Assembly: GCA_016717005.1 (NCBI GenBank)
Contig: JADJUF010000037.1
Coordinates: forward strand, 992,001-1,056,000
Origin: Myxococcales bacterium
GTDB taxonomy: Bacteria > Myxococcota_A > Polyangia > Haliangiales > Haliangiaceae
DNA: 64,000 nt
Direction: 5' to 3'
Position 1 is the stretch's first letter, and each line of letters begins with the position of its first letter. A program made the translations under genes and the position numbers. The notes beneath the pieces are model-generated. The model was given only the letters and a program-made list of their open reading frames with translations. It made no database searches and was not told the origin of the DNA. Shown piece by piece: positions 1 to 9,639 of the stretch.

Positions 1-1379
<1,379 letters not shown>

Positions 1380-1419
1380 GCGCACGCTCCTGGCCGGGCC
1401 CAGATCGGCGCCGAGGAAG

Positions 1420-1428
1420 TTATCCACA
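1420..1428 (+). promoter_or_regulatory. DnaA box 1
   Basis: Perfect TTATCCACA, 41 bp upstream of the dnaA start codon, so it could also serve dnaA autoregulation. Confidence 0.85.
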
Positions 1429-1482
1429 GGGCGGACGGCGCGGAGAGGGAACACGTAGCTTTACCGAACGAAAACAGACGCA

Positions 1483-1491
1483 TGTGTAAAA
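1483..1491 (-). promoter_or_regulatory. DnaA box 2 (degenerate)
   Basis: The minus strand reads TTTTACACA, which fits the relaxed consensus TTWTNCACA. It lies in the most A/T-rich part of the spacer. Confidence 0.55.
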
Positions 1492-1525
1492 TCGGCTCCC
1501 GGTGAATCCGCATGCAAGACACGAG

Positions 1526-1534
1526 TTATCCACA
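1526..1534 (+). promoter_or_regulatory. DnaA box 3
   Basis: Perfect TTATCCACA in the same orientation as box 1, 106 bp away from it. Confidence 0.85.
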
Positions 1535-1750
1535 GCCGGAAGGCAAGGCAGGCCCCTCCCGGCTCTCTCGCTCAGTTCCTGCTTCGGTGAGCAGTGAGCC
1601 GGGCGCAACGGCGACGGTCCGGTGACGCGTTCGCCGAGATTCTGTAGCAAACCGTCAATCGGCCGTGCAAGGCCGAAAGGTGAAGGAATTGGAACCCTTC
1701 GATCTCACATCCACTCCGGACGACCACTCCCGCACGATCGCGGCTGGACT

Positions 1751-1759
1751 TGTGGATAA
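1751..1759 (-). promoter_or_regulatory. DnaA box 4
   Basis: The plus strand reads TGTGGATAA, so a perfect box lies on the minus strand. It is on the rpmH side and opposite in orientation to boxes 1 and 3. Confidence 0.85.
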
Positions 1760-1942
1760 CCGTGGAATTGGCCGCCGATCCTGCGAAAGATGAGCGCCGC
1801 GCTCCCACCTGTGGCATGGTGCCGCGCCGCCGTGCCACCAGGTCAGGGGCGCGGCATCTGACTCGGATCCTACCGATGGCGGCTTGACACCCTGGAACTC
1901 CTTGGGTATCGATCCGCGTTCCGCACTGACCGGAGCCACGAG

Positions 1943-2095
1943 ATGTCGAAGCACACGTACCAGCCACACAACAAGAGCCGCAAGCGCACCCACGGGTTCC
2001 GCGCTCGCAAGAAGACCCGCGGCGGCCGCGAGGTCCTCCGTCGTCGTCGCGCCAAGGGCCGCAAGCGCATCTCGGTGACCGCCGCCAAGAAGTAG
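1943..2095 (+). CDS. rpmH: 50S ribosomal protein bL34
   Basis: A 50-residue, very basic protein starting MSKHTYQPHNKSRKRTHGFR and ending with a Lys/Arg-rich tail, which is the complete L34 pattern. It belongs to the large ribosomal subunit. It is the first gene of the plus-strand cluster facing away from dnaA, with rnpA starting 8 bp after its stop, the order typical of bacterial origins. The N-terminal THGFRARKKT segment is the family signature. The start is fixed because no longer version is compatible with the family. Confidence 0.97.
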   Translation: MSKHTYQPHNKSRKRTHGFRARKKTRGGREVLRRRRAKGRKRISVTAAKK

Positions 2096-2103
2096 CTGGC
2101 CGC

Positions 2104-2472
2104 ATGGCCGAGCGCACCAGCAGCCGGCCGCACGCGATCTCCAAGGCGATGCGGCTCCGCCGCCGCCCGGAGTTCCTGGCGGTGCAGGCGCGTGGGCGCA
2201 AGATCCACAGCACCGCGTTTCTGGCCCTGGTGGCGCGCACGTCCGCGAGTCAACCTACCGGGCGCATCGGCTTCACAGTGACCAAGCGAATCGGCAACGC
2301 GGTGACACGCAACAAGATCAGGCGCCGCGCGCGCGACTGGTTGCGGCGTCACGAGTGGGCGCCGGCCGGCGTCGACGTGGTGCTGATCGCCAAGGGACCG
2401 GCAGCGACGATGACATCGGCGGCGATGGCCGCCGATCTGCGTCGGTTGGTCGAGAAGATCTCGACGTGCTGA
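2104..2472 (+). CDS. rnpA: ribonuclease P protein component
   Basis: The protein subunit of RNase P, which helps the catalytic RNA mature tRNA 5' ends. At 122 residues it has the normal length. The RNR signature region is clear: RIGFTVTKRIGNAV followed by TRNKIRRRARD, preceded by an RLRRRPEF segment typical of the N-terminal strand. An internal Met at residue 16 (before RLRRRPEF) is an alternative start, but the ATG at 2104 sits 8 bp after rpmH and is plausible. Its last 7 bases overlap the yidD start, indicating coupled translation. The RNase P RNA gene is not in this window. Confidence 0.96.
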   Translation: MAERTSSRPHAISKAMRLRRRPEFLAVQARGRKIHSTAFLALVARTSASQPTGRIGFTVTKRIGNAVTRNKIRRRARDWLRRHEWAPAGVDVVLIAKGPAATMTSAAMAADLRRLVEKISTC

Positions 2473-2750
2473 CCTGGCTGTTGCTCGCGCCGATCCGGTT
2501 TTACCGGCGGTACCTGTCCGGGCTCAAGCGGGCGCCGACGTGTCGGTTCCTGCCGACGTGCTCGGAGTACGCGGCCGAGGCCATCGTCCGGCGCGGCCCG
2601 ATCGTCGGGCTCGGCAAGGCGCTGTGGCGGATCGCCCGCTGCAACCCGCTGTGTCGGGGTGGATACGACCCGGTCGACGGTGCCGGCTGCGCCCACGGCG
2701 CGCACGGCCCGGCACTGGCGGCTGCGGAACCGCAGCAGGGACAACACTGA
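2466..2750 (+). CDS. yidD: membrane protein insertion efficiency factor YidD
   Basis: A 94-residue protein of the YidD family, which assists YidC-dependent membrane protein insertion. It begins with an amphipathic stretch (WLLLAPIRFYRRYLS) and has the conserved cysteine-containing blocks PTCRFLPTCSEYA and RCNPLCRGGYDPV. The GTG start overlaps the end of rnpA by 7 bp. Its TGA stop shares one base with the yidC ATG (TGATG), so rnpA-yidD-yidC look translationally linked. Length and motifs match the family well. Confidence 0.95.
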   Translation: MLTWLLLAPIRFYRRYLSGLKRAPTCRFLPTCSEYAAEAIVRRGPIVGLGKALWRIARCNPLCRGGYDPVDGAGCAHGAHGPALAAAEPQQGQH

Positions 2751-4684
2751 TGGAAGACCAAGGCAAGCGCATCGTCCTGTTCGTGGTGATCGCCGGCGCG
2801 ATCTTCCTCGGCTGGCAGTTCCTGTTCCCGCCCGCCAAGCCGGCCAAGAAGCCGGTCGCGACGGCGGTCGAGACACCGGCGACGGTGCAGAGCCCGACCT
2901 GGTCGGGCGGCAGCGGCAGCGCGGCGCCCACGGCGCCGACGGCTGGCAGCGGCAGCGGCAGCGCGGCGCCCACGGCCCCGCCCGCGATCGAGGCGCCGAC
3001 CGAGCCGACCGCGCCCGAGGAGACCATCGAGCTCTCGAGCCCGCGGATGCGGCTCACGTTCTCGAACCTGGGCGGCACGATCACGCGGGTCCACCGGATC
3101 GACGACCCGATGAAGGGCGGCCGGATCGACGACGATCTGTTCGTCGCGCCGCCCAACATGCCGGGCGTCGGGTTCCTGTCGACCTCGTTCGTGAGCTCGA
3201 CCTACCAGCTGTCGCCGCGCGCGGTCTGGACCGGCGAGCGGCTGTCTGACACCAAGATCCGCTACAGCTTCGCGCGCGACGGGCTGACGATGAGCAAGGA
3301 GTTCGAGCTCCTGCCCGACGACTGGATGGTCAAGACCACGATCGACGTCAAGGTCGCGAACGCCGCGACCCAGCGGCTCGCGGTCTCGATGTTCGGCGTG
3401 ACGCCCGAGGTCGAGGGGCAGCGCAAGTGGCACAAGCGCCCGTGGGGCAAGTGCGACATCGGCGGCAGCGTCAAGTCGGTCAGCCCGGCCAAGGTCGCGA
3501 CCGCGCCGTTCACGCGCTCGGGCCAGGTCCGGTTCTTCGGCGCCGCGACCCCGTACTTCCTGTTCGGCGTGTCGCCGCGCTCGACCAACGCCGACGTGTT
3601 CGACTGCAACGTCTACCCGCTGGCCGGCGTGAAGGACGGCGTCCAGATCGATCTGGTCTACGCCGAGGCCAAGATCCCGGCCGGCGAGACCGTCCGCAAG
3701 GAGCTGTTCGCGTACTTCGGCCCGACGTACCTCGACCTGTTCGAGCACGCCGACTCGGTCGCCGGGTACAAGACCGGGTTCAAGGACACGGTCAGCTACG
3801 GCTGGTTCGGCTTCATCGCCCGGCCGATGCTGTGGCTCCTGCGGCACATCTTCGCGATGGTCGGCAACTGGGGCATCGCGATCATCCTGCTGACGGTGCT
3901 GGTCAAGCTCGCGACGCTGTACTGGACCACCAAGTCCATGCGGTCGATGAAGGCGATGGCGGCGCTCAAGCCCGAGATGGAGGCGCTGCAGAAGAAGTAC
4001 GGCGACGATCGCCAGAAGCAGCAGCAGGCGCAGATGGAGCTGTTCAAGCGCCACGGCGTCAACCCGCTGTCGGGATGCCTGCCGATGCTCTTGCAGATGC
4101 CGATCTGGATGGGGCTCTACCGGATGCTGTCGCACGCCGGCGAGCTGCACCAGGCGGTGTTCATCCCCGGCTGGCTCGAGGATCTGACGCTCCGCGACCC
4201 GTACTACATCCTGCCGGTGTCGCTGATGGGCCTGATGTTCCTGCAGTCGAAGCTGCAGCCGATGACCGGCGACTCGGCCCAGCAGAAGATGCTGATGTAC
4301 GGCATGCCGCTGATGTTCGGCGTCATGGGCCTGTGGTTCCCGGCCGGCCTGACGGTCTACATCACGACCAACACCATCCTCGGCGTCCTGCACACGCTCT
4401 ACATGAAGCGGACCACGCCGCCGCCGCCGAAGGCCGCGGTCGCCAAGGACGACGCCGGCGACGACGGCAAGGGCGCCGCGAAGGGCGAGCCCAAGCGCGA
4501 GGCGTCGGTCAAGGCCGAGCTGGTCGACGGCGACGACGGTGACGACGACGGTGACGATGGCGACGGCGACGACGGCGGCGACGACAGCGCCGAGGCGCCC
4601 GCCAAGTCCAAGGCCGCGGACAGGCCGGCCGCGCGCGCCGGGCAGGGTGAGCGGCGGGGCAAGCGGCGGGGCAAGCGCCGCTAA
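2750..4684 (+). CDS. yidC: membrane protein insertase YidC
   Basis: Inner-membrane insertase/chaperone for Sec-dependent and Sec-independent proteins, 644 residues. An N-terminal TM helix (about residues 6-24) is followed by a low-complexity Gly/Ser/Ala/Pro linker, a large periplasmic beta domain, and the conserved C-terminal TM bundle (GNWGIAIILLTVLVKLATLY, later LLQMPIWMGLYRML and GLWFPAGLTVYITTNTILGV). The cytosolic tail is unusual: a long Asp/Gly-rich acidic run followed by a basic end (RRGKRRGKRR). A basic C-terminus is known to contact the ribosome in some YidC/Oxa1 proteins; the acidic block before it is unexplained. The start is set by the TGATG overlap with yidD and by the TM helix beginning at once. 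Confidence 0.97.
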   Translation: MEDQGKRIVLFVVIAGAIFLGWQFLFPPAKPAKKPVATAVETPATVQSPTWSGGSGSAAPTAPTAGSGSGSAAPTAPPAIEAPTEPTAPEETIELSSPRMRLTFSNLGGTITRVHRIDDPMKGGRIDDDLFVAPPNMPGVGFLSTSFVSSTYQLSPRAVWTGERLSDTKIRYSFARDGLTMSKEFELLPDDWMVKTTIDVKVANAATQRLAVSMFGVTPEVEGQRKWHKRPWGKCDIGGSVKSVSPAKVATAPFTRSGQVRFFGAATPYFLFGVSPRSTNADVFDCNVYPLAGVKDGVQIDLVYAEAKIPAGETVRKELFAYFGPTYLDLFEHADSVAGYKTGFKDTVSYGWFGFIARPMLWLLRHIFAMVGNWGIAIILLTVLVKLATLYWTTKSMRSMKAMAALKPEMEALQKKYGDDRQKQQQAQMELFKRHGVNPLSGCLPMLLQMPIWMGLYRMLSHAGELHQAVFIPGWLEDLTLRDPYYILPVSLMGLMFLQSKLQPMTGDSAQQKMLMYGMPLMFGVMGLWFPAGLTVYITTNTILGVLHTLYMKRTTPPPPKAAVAKDDAGDDGKGAAKGEPKREASVKAELVDGDDGDDDGDDGDGDDGGDDSAEAPAKSKAADRPAARAGQGERRGKRRGKRR

Positions 4685-4729
4685 CGTTCTCGCTGGCGAT
4701 CGATCGCCGGCACTTCCAGTGAGGCAGCC

Positions 4730-5227
4730 GTGACCGAAACCATGAACTCCACCGATGTCGCCGAACGCGCCTGTGACTTCCTCATGGGCGTGCTCGATCG
4801 CATGGGCATCACCGCCGACATCGACGTCAACGAGTCCGACGAGAAGATCGTCCTCGACATCCAGACCTCGGATCCCGAGGTCGTGATCGGCCGCAAGGGC
4901 CAGGTGGTGGACGCGCTCCAGCACCTGGTCAGCAAGGTCGTCTACCGCGAGCGCTCGGGCGAGAAGGGCAAGCCGATCATCGTCGACGCCGGCGGCTACC
5001 GGGACAAGCACGTGCAGCGGCTCGAGGCGCTGGCGGCGCGGATGGCCGAGAAGGCCCTCGCGAGCAAGGCCATCGTCGACCTCTCGCCGATGTCGGCGCA
5101 CGATCGCCGCATCGTCCACATGGCGCTCGCCGGGATCGACGGCGTCAGCAGCCGGTCCGAGGGCGAGGGCGACGACCGGCACATCCTGGTCGTGCCCGAC
5201 GGCCTCGACAGCGTCGACGCGCAGTAG
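4730..5227 (+). CDS. khpB: Jag/KhpB-type RNA-binding protein (KH + R3H)
   Basis: A 165-residue single-strand nucleic-acid-binding protein of the Jag/KhpB (SpoIIIJ-associated) family, usually next to yidC as here. A type II KH domain carries GRKG at about residues 54-57. An R3H domain follows, with PMSAHDRRIVHMAL (Arg126-x3-His130) and the typical EGEGDDRHILVVP end. The long N-terminal Jag_N domain of Firmicutes is absent. The GTG at 4730 is chosen because it keeps the acidic helix before KH; an ATG four codons in is an alternative. mnmE starts 1 bp after the stop. Confidence 0.93.
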   Translation: MTETMNSTDVAERACDFLMGVLDRMGITADIDVNESDEKIVLDIQTSDPEVVIGRKGQVVDALQHLVSKVVYRERSGEKGKPIIVDAGGYRDKHVQRLEALAARMAEKALASKAIVDLSPMSAHDRRIVHMALAGIDGVSSRSEGEGDDRHILVVPDGLDSVDAQ

Positions 5228-5228
5228 C

Positions 5229-6563
5229 GTGGGCGCGGGCGGCGCCGCGGCGATCGCGGTCGACACGATCGCCGGGATCGCGACCGCCACCGGCCCGGCC
5301 GGCGTCGGGATCGTGCGGGTCAGCGGGCCCGCGGCGATCGCGATCGCGACCGCGCTGACCGGGCGCGCGGCGTCGGGGCTGCCGGATCGCCTGCTGGTGC
5401 GGGCGGTGGTGCGGGACGCGCGCGGGCGCCGGCTCGACGACGGCCTGGTCGTCGCGATGCGCGGACCGCGGACCTTCACCGGCGACGACGTCGTCGAGCT
5501 GCAGGTGCACGGCGGGCCGGTCAACCTCGGGCGGGTGCTGGCGGCGGCGGTGGCGGCGGGCGCGCGGATCGCCGAGCCGGGCGAGCTGACCCGGCGGGCG
5601 CTCGCGGCCGGCAAGCTGACCGTGGTCGAGGCCGAGGCGATGCTGGCGGTGGTCGAGGCCCGGACCGAGCGCGCCTGGGCGCTGGCGCAGGCGCACCTGG
5701 GCGGGCAGCTGGGCGCCGCGGTGGCGCAGGCCCGCGCGGCGGTCGCCGACCTCGTGGCCGAGCTCGAGGCCCACATCGACTTTCCGGAAGAGGACCTGCC
5801 GGCGCTGGCGCGGGACCGCCTGGGCGCGGGGCTGGCGGCGAGCGCGGCGGCGGCGGCGCGCCTGGTCGCGAGCTTCGGCGTCGGGCGCGTGGCGATCGAC
5901 GGGCTCCGGGTGGCGATCGTCGGCGCGGTCAACGTCGGCAAGTCCGCGCTGCTCAACGCGCTGGTCGGCCGCGAGCGCGCGCTGGTGTCGCCCGAGGCCG
6001 GGACCACGCGCGACTACGTCGAGGTCGCGGTCGTGTGGGACGGCGTCGCGATCACGCTGATCGACACGGCGGGCTGGCGCGCGGACGCCGCCGGCCTGGA
6101 GGAGCGCGGCATCGCGCTGGGGCGGGCCCGGGCCGACGAGTGTGACGTCGTGCTCGAGCTCTGCGGACCGGGCGAGGCGCCGCGGGCGCTGGGGCCGCGG
6201 GCGCTGGGCGTGGCCACCAAGGCCGACCTGGGCGGCGCGGCCGAGCCGGGCTGGCTGGTGACCTCGGCCGTGACCGGCGCGGGGCTGGCCGAGCTGCGCG
6301 CGGAGATCGTCGCGCGGGCCGGCCTGGCCGACGACGTCGAGGCCGGCAGCGCCGTGCTCCTGACCGAGCGACAGCGCGCCGCGGCGGCTGAGGCCGAGCG
6401 CGCGCTGACGGCGGCGGCGGGCTTGCTCGCCGGGCTGCGGCCGCTCGAGCTGGTGGCGGTCGAGGCGCGGACCGGCCTGGCGGCCCTGGCGGCGCTGGGC
6501 GGCGAGGGCATCGGCGAGGACGTGCTCGATCGGCTGTTCGCGCGCTTCTGTATCGGCAAGTAA
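5229..6563 (+). CDS. mnmE: tRNA uridine-5-carboxymethylaminomethyl modification GTPase MnmE
   Basis: With MnmG this GTPase modifies U34 of certain tRNAs. The 444-residue protein has the N-terminal folate-binding domain (DTIAGIATATGPAGVGIVRV near the start), a helical domain with the G domain inserted in it (G1 GAVNVGKS near residue 232, GTTRDYVE, DTAGW, TKAD), and the diagnostic C-terminal FCIGK. The start is a GTG one base after the jag stop, so the two are likely co-translated. It closes the conserved rpmH-to-mnmE cluster; mnmG, often next, is not here. Confidence 0.96.
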   Translation: MGAGGAAAIAVDTIAGIATATGPAGVGIVRVSGPAAIAIATALTGRAASGLPDRLLVRAVVRDARGRRLDDGLVVAMRGPRTFTGDDVVELQVHGGPVNLGRVLAAAVAAGARIAEPGELTRRALAAGKLTVVEAEAMLAVVEARTERAWALAQAHLGGQLGAAVAQARAAVADLVAELEAHIDFPEEDLPALARDRLGAGLAASAAAAARLVASFGVGRVAIDGLRVAIVGAVNVGKSALLNALVGRERALVSPEAGTTRDYVEVAVVWDGVAITLIDTAGWRADAAGLEERGIALGRARADECDVVLELCGPGEAPRALGPRALGVATKADLGGAAEPGWLVTSAVTGAGLAELRAEIVARAGLADDVEAGSAVLLTERQRAAAAEAERALTAAAGLLAGLRPLELVAVEARTGLAALAALGGEGIGEDVLDRLFARFCIGK

Positions 6564-6773
6564 GGCGTGGGGGATTCGCGGCGGCCGCGAGTTGGGTAGG
6601 TTCGGGGCATGGTGCGCCGTTACGACTCCGACCGGCCCGAAGACGAGCGTCGGCGCGCGGCGGTGCTCCAGCGGGTGCAGGCCCCGCCGCTTGCCCGTGC
6701 CCGGGAGCTCCGCGGGCACGGCGTGCGCGGGGTCCTGGTCCCCGAACCTGCGGGCGCAAGGAAGGATCTACCG
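6564..6773. other. intergenic segment before the GH5 gene
   Basis: 210 bp without a supported gene. The frame of the downstream lipoprotein stays open back to an ATG at 6609. That extension would place about 55 arginine-rich residues before the signal peptide, so I treat this stretch as leader or promoter DNA. Confidence 0.5.
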
Positions 6774-8177
6774 ATGCGGTGCTCCCTCGGTTCGTGGATG
6801 CGCGTGGGGCTGATCGCGGCGACGCTCGGCGCGAGCCTGGGCTGTGGCGATCCGTCGGCGCCGCCGTCGGCGTTGCGCGCGGTCGACGGTCGGCTCCGCG
6901 ACCGCGACGGGCGCGAGGTGCTCCTGCGCGGGGTCAACGCGCGGGTCGAGGGCGTGTTCGACGTGACGTTCGATGACGGGCGGGTCGCGCTCGAGGACAT
7001 CCCGCCGTTCGGCGAGGACGACTGCCGGTTCCTGGGCGAGGACCTGGGCTTCGATCACCTGCGGCTGCCGATCAACTGGAGCGCGCTCGAGCCCGCCGAC
7101 GATCAGTTCCAGCCGGCGTACGTCGACCGGATCCTGGCGCTCGCGGCGGCGTGTGATCGCCACGGCGTCAAGACGATCGTCGACTTCCACCAGGACGGGT
7201 TCTCGAAGGAGATCGGCGAGGACGGCGCGCCGCTGTGGGCGATCACGCCGCCGCCGACCCAGCTGCTCGAGGGGCCGCTGACCGATCTCGACGCGCGCCG
7301 GATGAGCGCGCAGGTGACGATGGCGTTCACGGACTTCTTCCACGACACCAGCGGCGGCTGGGATCGGTTCGCGCAGGCGGTGGCGTACGTCGCCGCGCGC
7401 ATCGACCAGCAGCCCGGCATCGTCGGGCTCGAGCTGTTCAACGAGCCGTACATCTTCTTCGACGATCAGCGGCTGATCGACTTCCACCGGCACGTCGCGG
7501 CGGCGGCGCGCGCGGTCGCGCCCGGGCTGGCCGTGGTGTTCGAGCCGGCGGCGCTGCGCAACCTGACCGACAGCGATCAGGCCAGCCCGGCGATCGAGGT
7601 CGACAACGCGATCTACGGCCCGCACGTCTACGTCGACGTGTTCGAGGACGGGTGGGCGGCCGAGGACGTGCCCAAGCTCGACGCCAGCGTCGCCGCGACC
7701 CGGGCCGAGGCGACGGCCCACGGGGCGGCGCTGTACGTGGGCGAGTTCGGCCACGACGCCTCGGCGCGCGGCGGGCGCTACGTCGCCGCGGCGATGGTGG
7801 CGTTCGACGCCCAGCGGGCGTCGTGGGCGTACTGGCTCTACGAGGAGTGGTCGCAGGGCGGCTGGGGCCTGTACGACGCGAGCGGCGCGGCCCGCGGCGC
7901 GCTCCGGGCCGATCGCGCCGACCTGCTGGCGCGCGCGTACCCGGTGGCGGTCGACGGTGATCTCGTCGAGGTCAGCTACGACCCGGCGCCGCGGCGGCTG
8001 ACCGTGCGCCTCGATCGCGCCGGCGCCGGCGTGCACGTGCTGGCCGCGCCACGGCGGACGTTCCCGGGCGCGGTCGCGGTCACGTGCGACGGCGCGGCGG
8101 TGGTCGTCACCCAGGCCGCGGGTCGCGTCGAGGTCGGGTGCCGGGGCCGCGAGCTGGTCATGACGCCGGCGCCGTGA
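6774..8177 (+). CDS. GH5-family glycosidase lipoprotein (endoglycoceramidase-like)
   Basis: Secreted glycoside hydrolase, 467 residues. The ATG at 6774 follows a GGAAGGA ribosome site and gives a lipoprotein signal with lipobox LGASLGC. The mature protein has GVNARVEGVFDVTFDDGR, a pattern I associate with endoglycoceramidase-like GH5 enzymes. Next come DFHQDGF, the acid/base block LELFNEP (Glu near 223) and the nucleophile block YVGEFGHD (Glu near 323). This points to hydrolysis of a beta-linked glycan or glycolipid at the cell surface; the exact substrate is inferred only. The C-terminal 90 residues look like a small beta domain. The stop overlaps the bioF GTG by 4 bp (GTGA), although the two functions are unrelated. 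Confidence 0.85.
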   Translation: MRCSLGSWMRVGLIAATLGASLGCGDPSAPPSALRAVDGRLRDRDGREVLLRGVNARVEGVFDVTFDDGRVALEDIPPFGEDDCRFLGEDLGFDHLRLPINWSALEPADDQFQPAYVDRILALAAACDRHGVKTIVDFHQDGFSKEIGEDGAPLWAITPPPTQLLEGPLTDLDARRMSAQVTMAFTDFFHDTSGGWDRFAQAVAYVAARIDQQPGIVGLELFNEPYIFFDDQRLIDFHRHVAAAARAVAPGLAVVFEPAALRNLTDSDQASPAIEVDNAIYGPHVYVDVFEDGWAAEDVPKLDASVAATRAEATAHGAALYVGEFGHDASARGGRYVAAAMVAFDAQRASWAYWLYEEWSQGGWGLYDASGAARGALRADRADLLARAYPVAVDGDLVEVSYDPAPRRLTVRLDRAGAGVHVLAAPRRTFPGAVAVTCDGAAVVVTQAAGRVEVGCRGRELVMTPAP

Positions 8178-9334
8178 GCGATCGCCGCTATAGTGCCGCG
8201 GTGTCGAGCCTGGGTTTCATCGAGGACGAACTCGCGGCGCTGGCCGCGCACGGCCGGCTTCGGATCGCGCGCACGGTGGAGGCGCGGCGCGGCGCCGAGG
8301 TGGTCGTCGACGGGCGGACGCTGGTCAACTTCGCCGCCAACGACTACCTGGGCCTCGCGCTCGATCCGCGGCTGGCGACGGCGGCCGCGGCGGCGGAGCG
8401 CGAGCTCGGGACCGGCGCCGGCGCGTCGCGCTTGATCTCCGGGCACACCGTGGTCACGGCGGAGCTCGAGCGCGCGCTCGCGGCCTGGGTCGGCCGGCCC
8501 TCGGCTCGATTGTTTAACTCGGGATACTCGGCCAACACGGGATTACTTCCTTGTGTAGCTAATTCGGGAGATGTGATATTCTCGGATGAGCGCAACCACG
8601 CGAGCCTGATCGATGGCTGCCGGCTGGCGCGGGCGACGATCGAGATCTACCGCCACGCGGACCTCGACGATCTCGCGCGGCGCCTGCGGACGACGCCGGG
8701 GCGGCGCCGCTTCGTCGTGACCGAGAGCATCTTCTCGATGGATGGCGACCTCGCGCCGCTCGAGCCGCTGGTGACCCTGGCGCACGCCGCCGGCGCCGTG
8801 GTGATCGTGGACGACGCCCACGCGCTCGGGGTCGTCGGTCCAGGTGGCGCGGGGCTCGGCGCCGCCGCGGGCGCCGACATCGTGGTGGGGACGCTCGGCA
8901 AGTCCGTCGGCGCCGCGGGCGCGTTCGTCGCCGGACCCGCGGCGCTCGCCGACTTGCTCTGGAACCGCGCCCGCACGCTGGTGTTCTCGACTGGGATGAC
9001 GATCGGGACGCAGGCGGCCGCGCTGGCCGGGGTTGCGATCGCTGCAGGGGGGGATGGGGACGAGCGCCGCGCCCGTCTTCAGACGCTGCGGGTCGGGCTC
9101 GGACGGCGGATGGAGTCGGGCAGCGCGGCCGCCATCGTGCCGGTGATTCTCGGCTCGGACCGCGCAGCCACCGCAGCCTCCGCGCGACTTGAGGAGCTCG
9201 GCTTCTGGGTGCCGGCCATCCGACCGCCGACAGTGGCCGAGGGCACCGCCCGGCTGCGGATCACCCTGTCGGCCGCACATTCGGCCGAGCAGGTCGCGGC
9301 GCTCAGCCGCGCGCTTGACGATCTCGGGGTCTGA
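8174..9334 (+). CDS. bioF: 8-amino-7-oxononanoate synthase (biotin synthesis)
   Basis: PLP enzyme condensing pimeloyl-ACP/CoA with alanine in biotin synthesis. At 386 residues it is the normal length. Seen are the N-terminal FAANDYLGLA, GTGAGASRLISG, the VDDAHALGVVGP block, and the PLP lysine in GTLGKSVGAAGAF (about residue 243). The GTG at 8174 overlaps the previous stop by 4 bp; a second GTG at 8201 is possible. Codons 112-136 (about 8508-8583) are strikingly A/T-rich for this genome, using TTT, TTA, CTT, ATA and AAT although the protein sequence there is conserved. KBL (glycine C-acetyltransferase) is a related alternative, but nearby bioA/bioD favour bioF. Confidence 0.92.
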   Translation: MSDRRYSAAVSSLGFIEDELAALAAHGRLRIARTVEARRGAEVVVDGRTLVNFAANDYLGLALDPRLATAAAAAERELGTGAGASRLISGHTVVTAELERALAAWVGRPSARLFNSGYSANTGLLPCVANSGDVIFSDERNHASLIDGCRLARATIEIYRHADLDDLARRLRTTPGRRRFVVTESIFSMDGDLAPLEPLVTLAHAAGAVVIVDDAHALGVVGPGGAGLGAAAGADIVVGTLGKSVGAAGAFVAGPAALADLLWNRARTLVFSTGMTIGTQAAALAGVAIAAGGDGDERRARLQTLRVGLGRRMESGSAAAIVPVILGSDRAATAASARLEELGFWVPAIRPPTVAEGTARLRITLSAAHSAEQVAALSRALDDLGV

Positions 9335-9639
9335 GGCTGTTCCGGTCCTCCGGGGCCGGATCCCGGGTCCGGTTCGGGGCCACAGTTACCGACTGCCTGC
9401 CCCGGCGGACTGCCAGCCTCGGACGCGAAGCCCGGACATAGTGGTCGCCGAGGCGCAGGCGGTGGCGCACCCCATGGGCCGTGCTCAAACATGCCTCGCG
9501 CTGGCGAGATCGCGTGCGGTGTGCTCGAGCGAGCCGTGGTGTTATCCGTGGCGTGCGCGAGCGCGCTGCGGAACTGCGCGCGGCCCATGGGTGCGCCACC
9601 TGGCGCCTCGGGGAAGCGATGACCAGCCGGTTGACCGAG
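9335..9639. other. non-coding stretch after bioF with a large inverted repeat
   Basis: No convincing gene in either direction. It contains the 166-nt inverted-repeat element listed separately and then grades into the hexamer satellite. Confidence 0.5.
9447..9612. repeat. imperfect inverted repeat, arms about 30 bp
   Basis: The left arm (9447-9480) and right arm (9582-9612) are complementary over about 30 bp with two or three bulges; the best core is GGTGGCGCACCC paired with GGGTGCGCCACC. The 100-nt interior contains further short stems. It could be a structured RNA, a strong two-way terminator after bioF, or a small non-autonomous mobile element. I see no transposase gene and no conserved RNA signature that would decide. 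Confidence 0.6.

Larger units (their letters stand above)
1380..1942. other. oriC: putative oriC between dnaA and rpmH
   Basis: A 563-bp non-coding spacer between divergent dnaA and rpmH, the classical origin neighbourhood in many bacteria. It holds two perfect TTATCCACA boxes on the plus strand, one perfect box on the minus strand, and a fourth site fitting TTWTNCACA. The stretch around 1458-1493 is locally A/T-rich for this genome and is a candidate unwinding region beside box 2. Promoters for dnaA and rpmH must also lie here, but I cannot place them with confidence. Confidence 0.82.

Noticed and set aside
2501..6007. Very long antisense open frames opposite yidC, jag and mnmE
   Set aside because: They are the usual shadow of GC-rich coding sequence with G/C third positions; the sense genes are unmistakable.
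6609..6773. N-terminal extension of the GH5 lipoprotein to the ATG at 6609
   Set aside because: It would place 55 Arg-rich residues before a good lipoprotein signal, and a ribosome site lies directly before the ATG at 6774.
9447..9612. Possible 6S RNA, SRP RNA or RNase P RNA in the inverted-repeat element
   Set aside because: I could not find the diagnostic sequence blocks of any of these RNAs, so it is reported only as an inverted repeat.
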